From Benzoatithermus sp963720725 (lineage in GTDB: Bacteria; Pseudomonadota; Alphaproteobacteria; Geminicoccales; Geminicoccaceae), in contig CAVRGN010000003.1 in assembly GCA_963720725.1 (NCBI GenBank), positions 682,001 to 746,000 on the forward strand: a DNA stretch of 64,000 bases, in the 5' to 3' direction. The position numbers and the translations under genes were made by a program. Positions 8,082-14,926 of this stretch are shown here, piece after piece (positions within the stretch are counted from its first letter, which is position 1; every line of letters starts with the position of its first letter). Below the pieces are notes generated by a model. It searched no databases. It had not been told where the DNA came from and was given only the letters and a program-made list of their open reading frames with translations.

Positions 8082-9154
8082 GCCGGGTCGTGCCGTCCTT
8101 TCCGCTGCTCTGCACGCTGGTTTCGGCAGCGCTGGCGCAGCGGCCGCTGGATCGGGACGCGATTGCCGACGTGGCCTGGGAGCGCGTGGACTGGCCCCGG
8201 CTGGTGCGGCTGTCGGGCACCCATCTGCTGACTCCGGCCCTGGCGGCACCGCTGGCCGACCCCGGCCTCGACCCGCATGTCCCGGGCGAGCTGCGCGACT
8301 ATCTCGCGGCGATGCACGACGCGGCGCTCGAGCGCAATCTCGGCTTGCGCGCGCAGGTGGTCGAGCTGGCGGCGTGCCTGAACGAGATCGACATCGTCCC
8401 GGTGCTGCTCAAGGGTGCGATCCGGCTGGTGGACGGGCTGTGGCCCGATCCGGCGCTGCGATTCATGCACGATCTCGACCTGCTGGTGCCCGAAGCCGAA
8501 TTGTGGAACTGCGTGGCGCGGCTGGCGCGGGCGGGCTGGCGACCCTGCGACGAGGTGCGCCAGGACCTCGCCCAGCATGTGATCCTCGTGCATCCCGATG
8601 CGCTGGTCCGCGTCGAGCTGCACCGTCACCCGCTCTCGGGCGAGCTCGGCGAGCTGCTGCCGGCATCGCGCATGCTGGCGCGGGCGGCCAGCATCCAGCT
8701 CGACGACGCGGTGGTGGCGGTGCCCGCGCTCGAGGATCAGCTCGTGCACCTCGTGGCGCACGGCATGCTGCAGCACCGCTTCCTGCGCAACGGCCGCTTT
8801 GTCCTGCGCGAACTGGTCGAGCTCAAGCTGCTGCTGGCCCGTGCCGATGGCCGGGAGCTCGAACTGGCGCGCGGGCGCTTCGCCGCCCTGGGCGAGGATC
8901 TGGCCTGGGACGTCAGCATCGAACTGGGCGGGCGCTGCCTGGGCGGACTGCCCGGCGTGGAGTCGCCGACCGCCCGCCTGCTCGCCACCCGCATGCTGCT
9001 GCAGCAGCGCTGGGCCTGGGCGATGCTGCTGCTCGGCCCCTTGGGCTGGGCCGGGGCGAGGCTGCTGTCGAAGCCCACCGCACGGACCGTGGCGCTCGAT
9101 CCGCGCCGGCTCGCCGGCCGCCTCAAGGTGTTCCGCCGCAAGACCATGTGGTGA
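8078..9154 (+). CDS. Nucleotidyltransferase-fold protein, PF14907 (NTP_transf_5) type
   Basis: 358 residues from GTG 8078. The region 'VPVLLKGAIRLVDGLWPDPALRFMHDLDLLV' (about 108-137, shown here in parts) carries the Lys-Gly motif and the Asp132-x-Asp134 metal pair typical of this uncharacterised nucleotidyltransferase family. The helical N-terminal part ('VDWPRLVRLSGTHLLTPALAAPL') and the His-rich middle ('QLVHLVAHGMLQHRF') also fit. Family members commonly accompany PqqD and HprK-like genes in peptide-modification loci. It overlaps the kinase gene by 4 bases (GTGA). Its chemistry, probably NMP transfer to a protein or peptide or a small molecule, is inference. Confidence 0.75.
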   Translation: MSRVVPSFPLLCTLVSAALAQRPLDRDAIADVAWERVDWPRLVRLSGTHLLTPALAAPLADPGLDPHVPGELRDYLAAMHDAALERNLGLRAQVVELAACLNEIDIVPVLLKGAIRLVDGLWPDPALRFMHDLDLLVPEAELWNCVARLARAGWRPCDEVRQDLAQHVILVHPDALVRVELHRHPLSGELGELLPASRMLARAASIQLDDAVVAVPALEDQLVHLVAHGMLQHRFLRNGRFVLRELVELKLLLARADGRELELARGRFAALGEDLAWDVSIELGGRCLGGLPGVESPTARLLATRMLLQQRWAWAMLLLGPLGWAGARLLSKPTARTVALDPRRLAGRLKVFRRKTMW

Positions 9155-9241
9155 CCCCGCGGACAGGGGCCGCCGCCGACCGCGGTCCCCGGCTCCCAGG
9201 AGGTACTGGCCGCGGCTCGCGTGGGCGTCCATATCGACGCG

Positions 9242-9257
9242 TGGTACGCTGATTGCA
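9242..9257 (+). promoter_or_regulatory. Putative sigma-54 (RpoN) promoter
   Basis: TGGTACG-CTGA-TTGCA matches the -24/-12 consensus TGGCACG-N4-TTGCW at all but one position. The invariant GG (9243-9244) and GC (9255-9256) are exactly ten bases apart. Transcription would begin near 9268, about 55 bases before the ABC importer's ATG. Sigma-54 promoters often serve nitrogen-controlled transport genes, which suits an NMT1-type importer. Confidence 0.62.
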
Positions 9258-9323
9258 GACCAAGCGGGAACAGGACGCTCCCCCGGCATCGCGGGAGCCG
9301 TGGCAGAGGCACGGAGGGTTGGC

Positions 9324-10355
9324 ATGAACGGATTCGGGCGCGCGCCGTCGGGCGCGATCGCGTTGGCGCTGGGGGCTGCGCTCGTGGCGGTCGCCGGCCC
9401 CGCATGGGCTCTGGACAAGGTGACCTTCGGCACGAACTGGAAGGCCCAGGCCGAGCATGGCGGTTTTTACCAGGCCGTCGCCGACGGCACCTACGCCAAG
9501 TACGGCCTCGACGTGGCCGTCCGCCAGGGCGGGCCGCAGGTCAACCATTCCCAGCTGCTGGCCGCCGGCAAGATCGACTTCAACATGGGCGGCAACATGT
9601 TCGGCCAGTTCAACTACACCCAGGCCGACGTGCCGATGGTGACGATCGCCGCCATCTTCCAGAAGGAGCCGCAGGTGCTCCTGGCGCATCCGGATTCCGG
9701 GGTGACGGAGCTCGCCGACCTGGACGACAAGACCTTCTTCATCTCCAACGACGGCCGCCAGACCTACTGGCTGTGGCTGCAGCAGGTCTACGGCTTCGCC
9801 GACGATCAGGTGAAGCCCTACACCTTCAACCCGGCGCCGTTCCTCGCCGACCAGAACTCGGTGCAGCAGGGCTACGTCACCTCCGAGCCGTTCGCGATTC
9901 AGCAGGCAGGCGGGTTCGAGCCGGTCGTCCTGATGATGGCCGATTACGGCTACGACACCTACTCGACCACGATCGAGACCTCGCAGAAGCTGGTCGACGA
10001 GAACCCGGACCTGGTGCAGCGCTTCGTCGATGCCTCGATCGAGGGCTGGTACAACTATCTCTACGGCGACAACGCCAAGGCCAACGCGATGATCAAGGCC
10101 GACAATCCGGAGATGACCGACGAGCAGCTGGCGTTCTCGATCGCGGCCATGAAGAAGTACGGCATCGTGGATTCCGGCGACGCGCTGACCATGGGCATCG
10201 GTGCCATGACCGACGCCCGGTGGGAGAGCTTCTTCACCAAGTCGGTGGTGTGGGGCGTCTACCCCGCCGACCTGCCCTACCGGACCGGCTACACCACCAA
10301 GTTCGTCGACCAGGGCCACGGGCTGGAGCTGAAGAAGAAGCTCACCGGCGGCTGA
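9324..10355 (+). CDS. ABC importer substrate-binding protein, NMT1/THI5-like
   Basis: 343 residues. A signal peptide of about 29 residues ends 'GPAWA|LDK'. The mature protein opens 'VTFGTNWKAQAEHGGFYQAVADGTYAKYGL' (quoted here in part), the classic NMT1/SsuA-like start, and has 'LAAGKIDFNMGGN' and 'TFFISNDGRQTYW'. Such proteins bind pyrimidine precursors, nitrate, taurine/sulfonates or related small nitrogen compounds in the periplasm. ATG 9324 has an ACGGAGGG ribosome-binding site. The stop overlaps the ATPase start by one base. The sigma-54 site upstream suggests control by nitrogen status. The ligand is unknown. Confidence 0.85.
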   Translation: MNGFGRAPSGAIALALGAALVAVAGPAWALDKVTFGTNWKAQAEHGGFYQAVADGTYAKYGLDVAVRQGGPQVNHSQLLAAGKIDFNMGGNMFGQFNYTQADVPMVTIAAIFQKEPQVLLAHPDSGVTELADLDDKTFFISNDGRQTYWLWLQQVYGFADDQVKPYTFNPAPFLADQNSVQQGYVTSEPFAIQQAGGFEPVVLMMADYGYDTYSTTIETSQKLVDENPDLVQRFVDASIEGWYNYLYGDNAKANAMIKADNPEMTDEQLAFSIAAMKKYGIVDSGDALTMGIGAMTDARWESFFTKSVVWGVYPADLPYRTGYTTKFVDQGHGLELKKKLTGG

Positions 10356-11140
10356 TGGCCGCGACCGCTGCCCGGGCGGAAGTGACCGCGGCGCCGGTGG
10401 TGGCGCTGCACGGAGTCGAGAAGGTGTTCGCCAACGGGACCCGGGCCCTGGCGAACCTGGACCTCGTGATCGGCCGCCACGAATTCGTCAGCCTGCTCGG
10501 CCCGTCCGGCTGCGGCAAGAGCACGGTCCTGCGCCTGATGGCAGGGCTCACCCGGGCCAGCCGCGGCCGGATCGACCGGCCCGGCGCCGGCGAGCAGCCG
10601 GGCGACATCGGCTTCGTGTTCCAGGAGCCGACGCTGATGCCGTGGGCCACGGCGTTCGACAATGTCTGGCTGCCGCTGCGCCTGCTCGGCCAGCGGCGCA
10701 AGGCGGTCGCCGAACGGGTGACGGCGGCCCTGGAGATGGTGGGGCTGGCCGGGTTCGCCGCCTCCTACCCGCGCGAACTTTCGGGCGGCATGAAGATGCG
10801 GGTCTCGATCGCCCGCGCGCTGGTGACCGGGCCCAGGCTGCTGCTGATGGACGAGCCGTTCGCGGCACTCGACGAGATCACGCGCATCAAGCTCAACAAC
10901 GACCTGCTCCGGCTCTGGGAAAGTCAGCGGTGGACCGTGGTCTTCGTCACCCACAGCGTCTACGAATCGGTCTACCTCTCCAGCCGGGTGGTGGTGATGG
11001 CGGCACGCCCAGGCCGCGTGGCGGCCGAGATCGCGATCGACGCGCCCTATCCGCGCGACGAGGCCTACCGCACCTCGCCCGCCTACAACGCCCTGTGCCG
11101 CGCGGCCTCGGCCGACCTGCACCGGGCGATGGGCGAGTAG
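10355..11140 (+). CDS. ABC importer ATPase (SsuB/TauB/ThiZ type)
   Basis: 261 residues. Walker A is GPSGCGKST after 'FVSLL', the Q-loop is 'FVFQEPTLMPW', the signature is 'LSGGMKMR' and Walker B is 'LLLMDEPFAALDEIT', all diagnostic of nitrate/sulfonate/taurine/pyrimidine-class importer ATPases. 'VTHSVYESVYLSSRVVVM' is the H-loop region. It powers uptake through the permease encoded next. TGATG overlap with the binding-protein gene and a 5-base gap to the permease show a three-gene operon. Confidence 0.88.
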   Translation: MAATAARAEVTAAPVVALHGVEKVFANGTRALANLDLVIGRHEFVSLLGPSGCGKSTVLRLMAGLTRASRGRIDRPGAGEQPGDIGFVFQEPTLMPWATAFDNVWLPLRLLGQRRKAVAERVTAALEMVGLAGFAASYPRELSGGMKMRVSIARALVTGPRLLLMDEPFAALDEITRIKLNNDLLRLWESQRWTVVFVTHSVYESVYLSSRVVVMAARPGRVAAEIAIDAPYPRDEAYRTSPAYNALCRAASADLHRAMGE

Positions 11141-11145
11141 CCCGC

Positions 11146-12000
11146 ATGGCGACGCCGATCACCGGGCTGGAGCGGCAGGCCGGCATGGCGGCCGCGGAGC
11201 GCGACCGGAGCGTCGGCCGCGAGCGCTGGATCCGCTGGCTGGCGCCGCTCGCGATCACCGCCCTGGCGATCGGCGCCTGGGACCTGGTGGTCCGCATCAA
11301 CCAGATCCCGCCCTACATCCTGCCCGGCCCCGGCCTGGTCGCCTCCAGCCTGGTCACCGACTGGTGGACCTTGTGGCCCTCGCTGCTGGTGACCGTGAAG
11401 ATCACCGCCATGGCGCTGGCGGCCGCCATCGTCGGCGGCGTCGGGCTGGCGGTCCTGTTCTCGCTCTCGCGCTGGGTCGAGCTGTCGCTGTTCCCGTTCG
11501 CGGTCATCCTGCAGGTCACGCCGGTCGTGGCGATCGCCCCGCTGATCCTGATCTACGTCGACAACACCTACCTGGCGCTCCTGATCTGCGCCTGGATCGT
11601 GGCCTTCTTCCCGATCCTCTCCAACACCACCCTGGGGCTGAACAGCGCGGACCACAATCTGCGCGACCTGTTCCAGCTCTACCGCGCGAGCCGCTGGCAG
11701 CAGCTGCGCCTGCTGCGCCTGCCGTCGGCGATGCCCTATTTCCTGGGCGGACTGAAGATCGCCGGCGGCCTGTCGCTGATCGGCGCCATCGTCGCCGAGT
11801 TCGCCGCGGGCACGGCCGGCACCGGCTCCGGCCTGGCCTACCGGATCCTCGAGGCCGGCTACCGGCTCAACATCCCGCGCATGTTCGCGGCCCTGTTCCT
11901 GATCAGCCTCACCGGGATCGCGATCTTCCTCGCCTTCTCGCTCCTGCAGCACCTGGTGCTGCGGCGCTGGCACGAAAGCGCCCTGCGACGCGAGAGCTGA
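11146..12000 (+). CDS. ABC importer permease (SsuC/ThiX type)
   Basis: 284 residues with about six membrane helices, beginning 'WLAPLAITALAIGAWDLVVR'. 'IPPYILPGPGLV' is typical of SsuC/TauC/ThiX permeases. The cytoplasmic coupling loop (EAA-like) lies around 'LFQLYRASRWQQLRLLRLP'. It forms the membrane channel for the preceding binding protein and ATPase. ATG 11146 directly follows the ATPase stop. It converges with chaC 3 bases downstream, leaving almost no room for a separate terminator. Confidence 0.86.
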   Translation: MATPITGLERQAGMAAAERDRSVGRERWIRWLAPLAITALAIGAWDLVVRINQIPPYILPGPGLVASSLVTDWWTLWPSLLVTVKITAMALAAAIVGGVGLAVLFSLSRWVELSLFPFAVILQVTPVVAIAPLILIYVDNTYLALLICAWIVAFFPILSNTTLGLNSADHNLRDLFQLYRASRWQQLRLLRLPSAMPYFLGGLKIAGGLSLIGAIVAEFAAGTAGTGSGLAYRILEAGYRLNIPRMFAALFLISLTGIAIFLAFSLLQHLVLRRWHESALRRES

Positions 12001-12003
12001 GCG

Positions 12004-12678
12004 TCACGCCGCCGGCACGGCTCCGGCCTGGGCGGCGCGGACGAGGCGGGTCAGCCGGCGCAGGCCCCGGTCGACGATGCCGAGCTCGTCGAGATGCGCG
12101 GTGGTATTGAACAGGTAGTCGGCGCAGGCGCCGAGCGGGCCGCAGGCGGTGGCGACCGCGGCGACGACGGCAGCCTCGTCCAGCCGCCCGGCATAGCGCT
12201 CGTGGCGGTGGTTGATGAGGAAGGTGACCGCGCGGCGCGGCCCGGTGGCGGTGCGCGCCCATACCCAGGCCGGCCGGTAGGCTCCGGTCACCATCTCGCG
12301 TCGCCAGACGATCTCGAGCTCGCTGGCGATGGCGGCGGCAGCGATGGTGTAGAGCACGCCGCGGCAGGAGCCGCCCGAATCGAGGCCCAGCATCAGCCCC
12401 GGCCGCTCGCGGGTGCCGCGCCCGAGATGGGTCCACAGGCAGAAGCGGCGGTGGAAGCCATGCACCTGGGCGATCTCGCGCCCGGCGAAATGGAAGGCCG
12501 GGTTCCAGATCAGCGAGCCATAGGCGAACACGGCGAGATCGGCACCGGGGGGGTGGTCGCTCAGGACCGCGGCACGCGAAGCGGCGAGCTCGGCGTCGCT
12601 CAAGGGCACCGAATCGCCCCCGTCGCGCACCAGCTGCTGCACCCAGCCGTCGCGGATCTGCTCGCGCGTCAGCGCCAT
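12004..12678 (-). CDS. chaC: Glutathione-specific gamma-glutamylcyclotransferase ChaC
   Basis: 224 residues. 'FAYGSLIWNPAF' (51-62) is the glycine-binding signature of the cyclotransferase fold, 'VHGFHRRFCLW' follows it, and 'LEIVWRREM' contains the expected catalytic Glu (near 128). The family cleaves cytosolic glutathione to 5-oxoproline and Cys-Gly. It is divergent from no gene and lies 102 bases downstream of the AEC carrier's partner group on the same strand. No regulatory site is evident in the 12679-12780 gap. Confidence 0.88.
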   Translation of the reverse strand: MALTREQIRDGWVQQLVRDGGDSVPLSDAELAASRAAVLSDHPPGADLAVFAYGSLIWNPAFHFAGREIAQVHGFHRRFCLWTHLGRGTRERPGLMLGLDSGGSCRGVLYTIAAAAIASELEIVWRREMVTGAYRPAWVWARTATGPRRAVTFLINHRHERYAGRLDEAAVVAAVATACGPLGACADYLFNTTAHLDELGIVDRGLRRLTRLVRAAQAGAVPAA

Positions 12679-12780
12679 CGGTCACCGGGCAGGGCAGCAG
12701 GGGGCAGCATGGCTCGTCTCGCCCGCAACATGGCTGTGGCTGGACCGTAGCCCAGGCCCGCCGGCCGGCCAAGCCGCAGC

Positions 12781-13704
12781 TCAGCCCGGCAGGAGAACCA
12801 GCAGCAGCGTGAGCGTGATGATGCCCAGAAGATGGCTGCCGAACACGATGGCGGCGGCCGGCCGCTCCAGCACGCCGTAGCGCTGGGCGATGACGAAGAC
12901 GCTGGCGGCGGTGGGCAGGGCGGTCGTGACCACCAGCGGCGCCTGCAGTTCGGCGGGCACAGGCACCAGCGCCAGGCCGAGCCAGGCCAGCGCCGGCAGC
13001 AGGACCAGCTTGGCGGCGATGGTCCCCCCGACCAAGCTGGCGTTCTCGCTCAGCGCCCCGCCGCGCAAGGTAGCGCCGAGCGCGAACAGCGCACCGGCGG
13101 CGGCGGCCGGCCCGAGCAGGCCCAGAAAGCCGAGGATCGGTGCCGGCAGGGTGAGCCCGAGCCCGGCAACGGCCGCACCCGCGAACACCGCCCCGATCAG
13201 GGGATTGCGCAGCACGGCCTGACCCACCGTGCGCAACCCGCCGCGCCCGGCACCACCGCCACTCTCCAGGAGCAGGATGGTCAGGCTCTGCAGCACCAGC
13301 GTGTCGAGCACCACCGCCAGGATCGCCGGCAGCCCGCCCGCCTCGCCATAGGCCGAGCCCAGGAGCGGGACGCCCATGTAGCCGACATTGCCCCACGCGG
13401 CCGCGAACGCCAGGATCGCCGCCTCGCGCAGGGAGCGGCGGAACAGCCAGCGGGCGGCGGCCAGAACCAGGACATAGAGGACGAGGCAGGAGCCCTCGTA
13501 GCCGACATAGAGCGTCCAGTCGGTGAGGCGCGCGAACGGCGTGGTCGCCACCTTCTGGAACAGCAACGCCGGCAGCGCGAACCAGAACACGAAGGCGTTG
13601 AGGCCGATCAGCCCGGCATCGTCGATCAGCCGCAGCCGAGCGGCCAGCATGCCGCACAACAGCACGGCGAAGAACGGCAGCGCCACCCCGGCGATGGTGC
13701 TCAA
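12781..13704 (-). CDS. AEC family transporter (auxin efflux carrier-like)
   Basis: 307 residues, about ten hydrophobic helices in two similar halves. 'NAFVFWFALPALLFQKVA' and 'AAAWGNVGYMGVPLLGSAYGE' are the conserved first-half signatures, and 'TTALPTAASVFVIAQRYG' the second-half one. AEC carriers move organic acids such as malate or malonate, or auxin-like acids, across the inner membrane. No adjacent decarboxylase or regulator points to a substrate. It lies 36 bases downstream of the bc1 chaperone gene on the same strand, possibly co-transcribed. Confidence 0.85.
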   Translation of the reverse strand: MSTIAGVALPFFAVLLCGMLAARLRLIDDAGLIGLNAFVFWFALPALLFQKVATTPFARLTDWTLYVGYEGSCLVLYVLVLAAARWLFRRSLREAAILAFAAAWGNVGYMGVPLLGSAYGEAGGLPAILAVVLDTLVLQSLTILLLESGGGAGRGGLRTVGQAVLRNPLIGAVFAGAAVAGLGLTLPAPILGFLGLLGPAAAAGALFALGATLRGGALSENASLVGGTIAAKLVLLPALAWLGLALVPVPAELQAPLVVTTALPTAASVFVIAQRYGVLERPAAAIVFGSHLLGIITLTLLLVLLPG

Positions 13705-13740
13705 GCCACGGCTCCCCGACCGGCAGCGGCCGGCGCCGGC

Positions 13741-14388
13741 CTAGCCAAGGTTCTCGGCGGGAGCGAACAGCACCGAGCCCGCGAGCAGGGCCGCTCCGTC
13801 CTGCTCCGCGAGCCGGCGCTCCTGCAGCAGGACATAGTCGGCGAGGTGCCCGATGCCGTCGGGCGCCGGTGCCGCGACCTCGCCATAGACGTTGCGGCGG
13901 AGCAGAGCGCCGATGGCCGTCCGGTCGCGGGCGGCGAGCAATGGATCGAAGGCGGCCGCCTGGCCCAGGAAGCTCTGGGCCAGCTGCTTGACGTGCTTGC
14001 CGACCGAGAGGTCGCCCACGCCCCATTCCCGCAGATGACGGTCGATGTCGACGAACATGACGTCGAACAGGGCCTGGGCCAGCTCCTGGCCGGAGCGGCC
14101 CTCGTCGCGCAGGCGGCGCATCAGCAGGATGGCGTGGATGCTGACCAGCTCCAGCCGGCCGTCGCGGCTGTCGGGCACACCCCACCGGGCATAGAAGAGC
14201 GGCAGCCGCGCCTGCTCGACCAGGGCGAGGTAGAGCCGCCCCGCGGCGTCCCGGCGGGCGCGGCGGCGCCGGAAGCGGCCGAGCAGGCGCCCGGGCCAGC
14301 CGCGCGGCGCGGGCCCGGGCTGGGCAGTTTCGGTCGCCTGTGCTAGCTGCGTCTCATGCGGCATGATTTCTCGAACCTCGTCGGACAT
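13741..14388 (-). CDS. Ubiquinol-cytochrome c chaperone family protein (CBP3/UQCC-like)
   Basis: 215 residues. The core 'LYLALVEQARLPLFYARWGVPDSRDGRLELVSIHAILLMRRL' (about 52-93, shown in parts elsewhere) and 'ALFDVMFVDIDRHLREWGVGDLSVGKHVK' match the alphaproteobacterial/mitochondrial CBP3 chaperone domain, which assists cytochrome b assembly into complex III. A basic, Arg-rich segment (residues 30-47) precedes it. ATG 14364 is an alternative start eight codons in. The upstream ATG lies only 5 bases from the divergent bamE start, so the two promoters must overlap coding sequence. Confidence 0.82.
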   Translation of the reverse strand: MSDEVREIMPHETQLAQATETAQPGPAPRGWPGRLLGRFRRRRARRDAAGRLYLALVEQARLPLFYARWGVPDSRDGRLELVSIHAILLMRRLRDEGRSGQELAQALFDVMFVDIDRHLREWGVGDLSVGKHVKQLAQSFLGQAAAFDPLLAARDRTAIGALLRRNVYGEVAAPAPDGIGHLADYVLLQERRLAEQDGAALLAGSVLFAPAENLG

Positions 14389-14393
14389 CGGCC

Positions 14394-14873
14394 ATGAAGC
14401 CTGCGCGCCGGACTGGGCTGACCTTCTCCATCGCCGCCGCGGCGGCGCTGCTGGCGGCGTGCACCGCCAACGTCTCGACCCACGGCCACGACCTCACGCC
14501 CGCCGATCTGGAGCAGATCAAGCCGGGCGTCACCAGCCGCGAGCAGGTGGCCCGGCTCCTGGGCTCGCCCTCCACCATCGGCACCTTCGACAAGGAGCGC
14601 TGGTTCTACATCAGCCAGCGCAACGAGGTGATGTCGTTCTACAAGGCCGACATCACCGCGCAGGATGTGGTGCGCATCGACTTCGACGCCAACGGCATCG
14701 TCAGCGACGTCAACATGCACGGCCTGGAGCTGGCGCAGGCCATCCAGCCCGATCCCAACAAGACGCGCACGCTCGGCAACGAGCTCGGCGCCATCCAGCA
14801 GATCCTGGGCAATATCGGGCGCTTCAACACCTCGCCCGAGACGCGCCCCTCGACCCCGCCCGGCGGCCCCTAG
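14394..14873 (+). CDS. bamE: Outer membrane assembly factor BamE (SmpA/OmlA family lipoprotein)
   Basis: 159 residues. A lipoprotein signal runs to 'ALLAAC' with the lipidated Cys at about 22. The BamE fold follows: 'LTPADLEQIKPGVTSREQVARLLGSP' and 'WFYISQRNEVMSF'. BamE is an accessory lipoprotein of the BAM complex that inserts beta-barrel proteins into the outer membrane. The C-terminal tail is Pro-rich and longer than in E. coli, as is common in alphaproteobacteria. It is divergent from the bc1-chaperone gene with almost no intergenic space. Confidence 0.88.
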   Translation: MKPARRTGLTFSIAAAAALLAACTANVSTHGHDLTPADLEQIKPGVTSREQVARLLGSPSTIGTFDKERWFYISQRNEVMSFYKADITAQDVVRIDFDANGIVSDVNMHGLELAQAIQPDPNKTRTLGNELGAIQQILGNIGRFNTSPETRPSTPPGGP

Positions 14874-14883
14874 CGCCGCGAGA

Positions 14884-14916
14884 CGGCAGCCGGACGGCAA
14901 GGGGCCCCGGCTGCCG
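14884..14916. terminator. Hairpin between convergent bamE and hppA
   Basis: CGGCAGCCGG (14884-14893) pairs perfectly with CCGGCTGCCG (14907-14916) around a 13-base loop. It lies between two convergent genes and could end transcription from both sides. There is no T-tract, so a Rho-assisted or bidirectional role is inferred. Confidence 0.5.
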
Positions 14917-14926
14917 GTCCAGCGGC

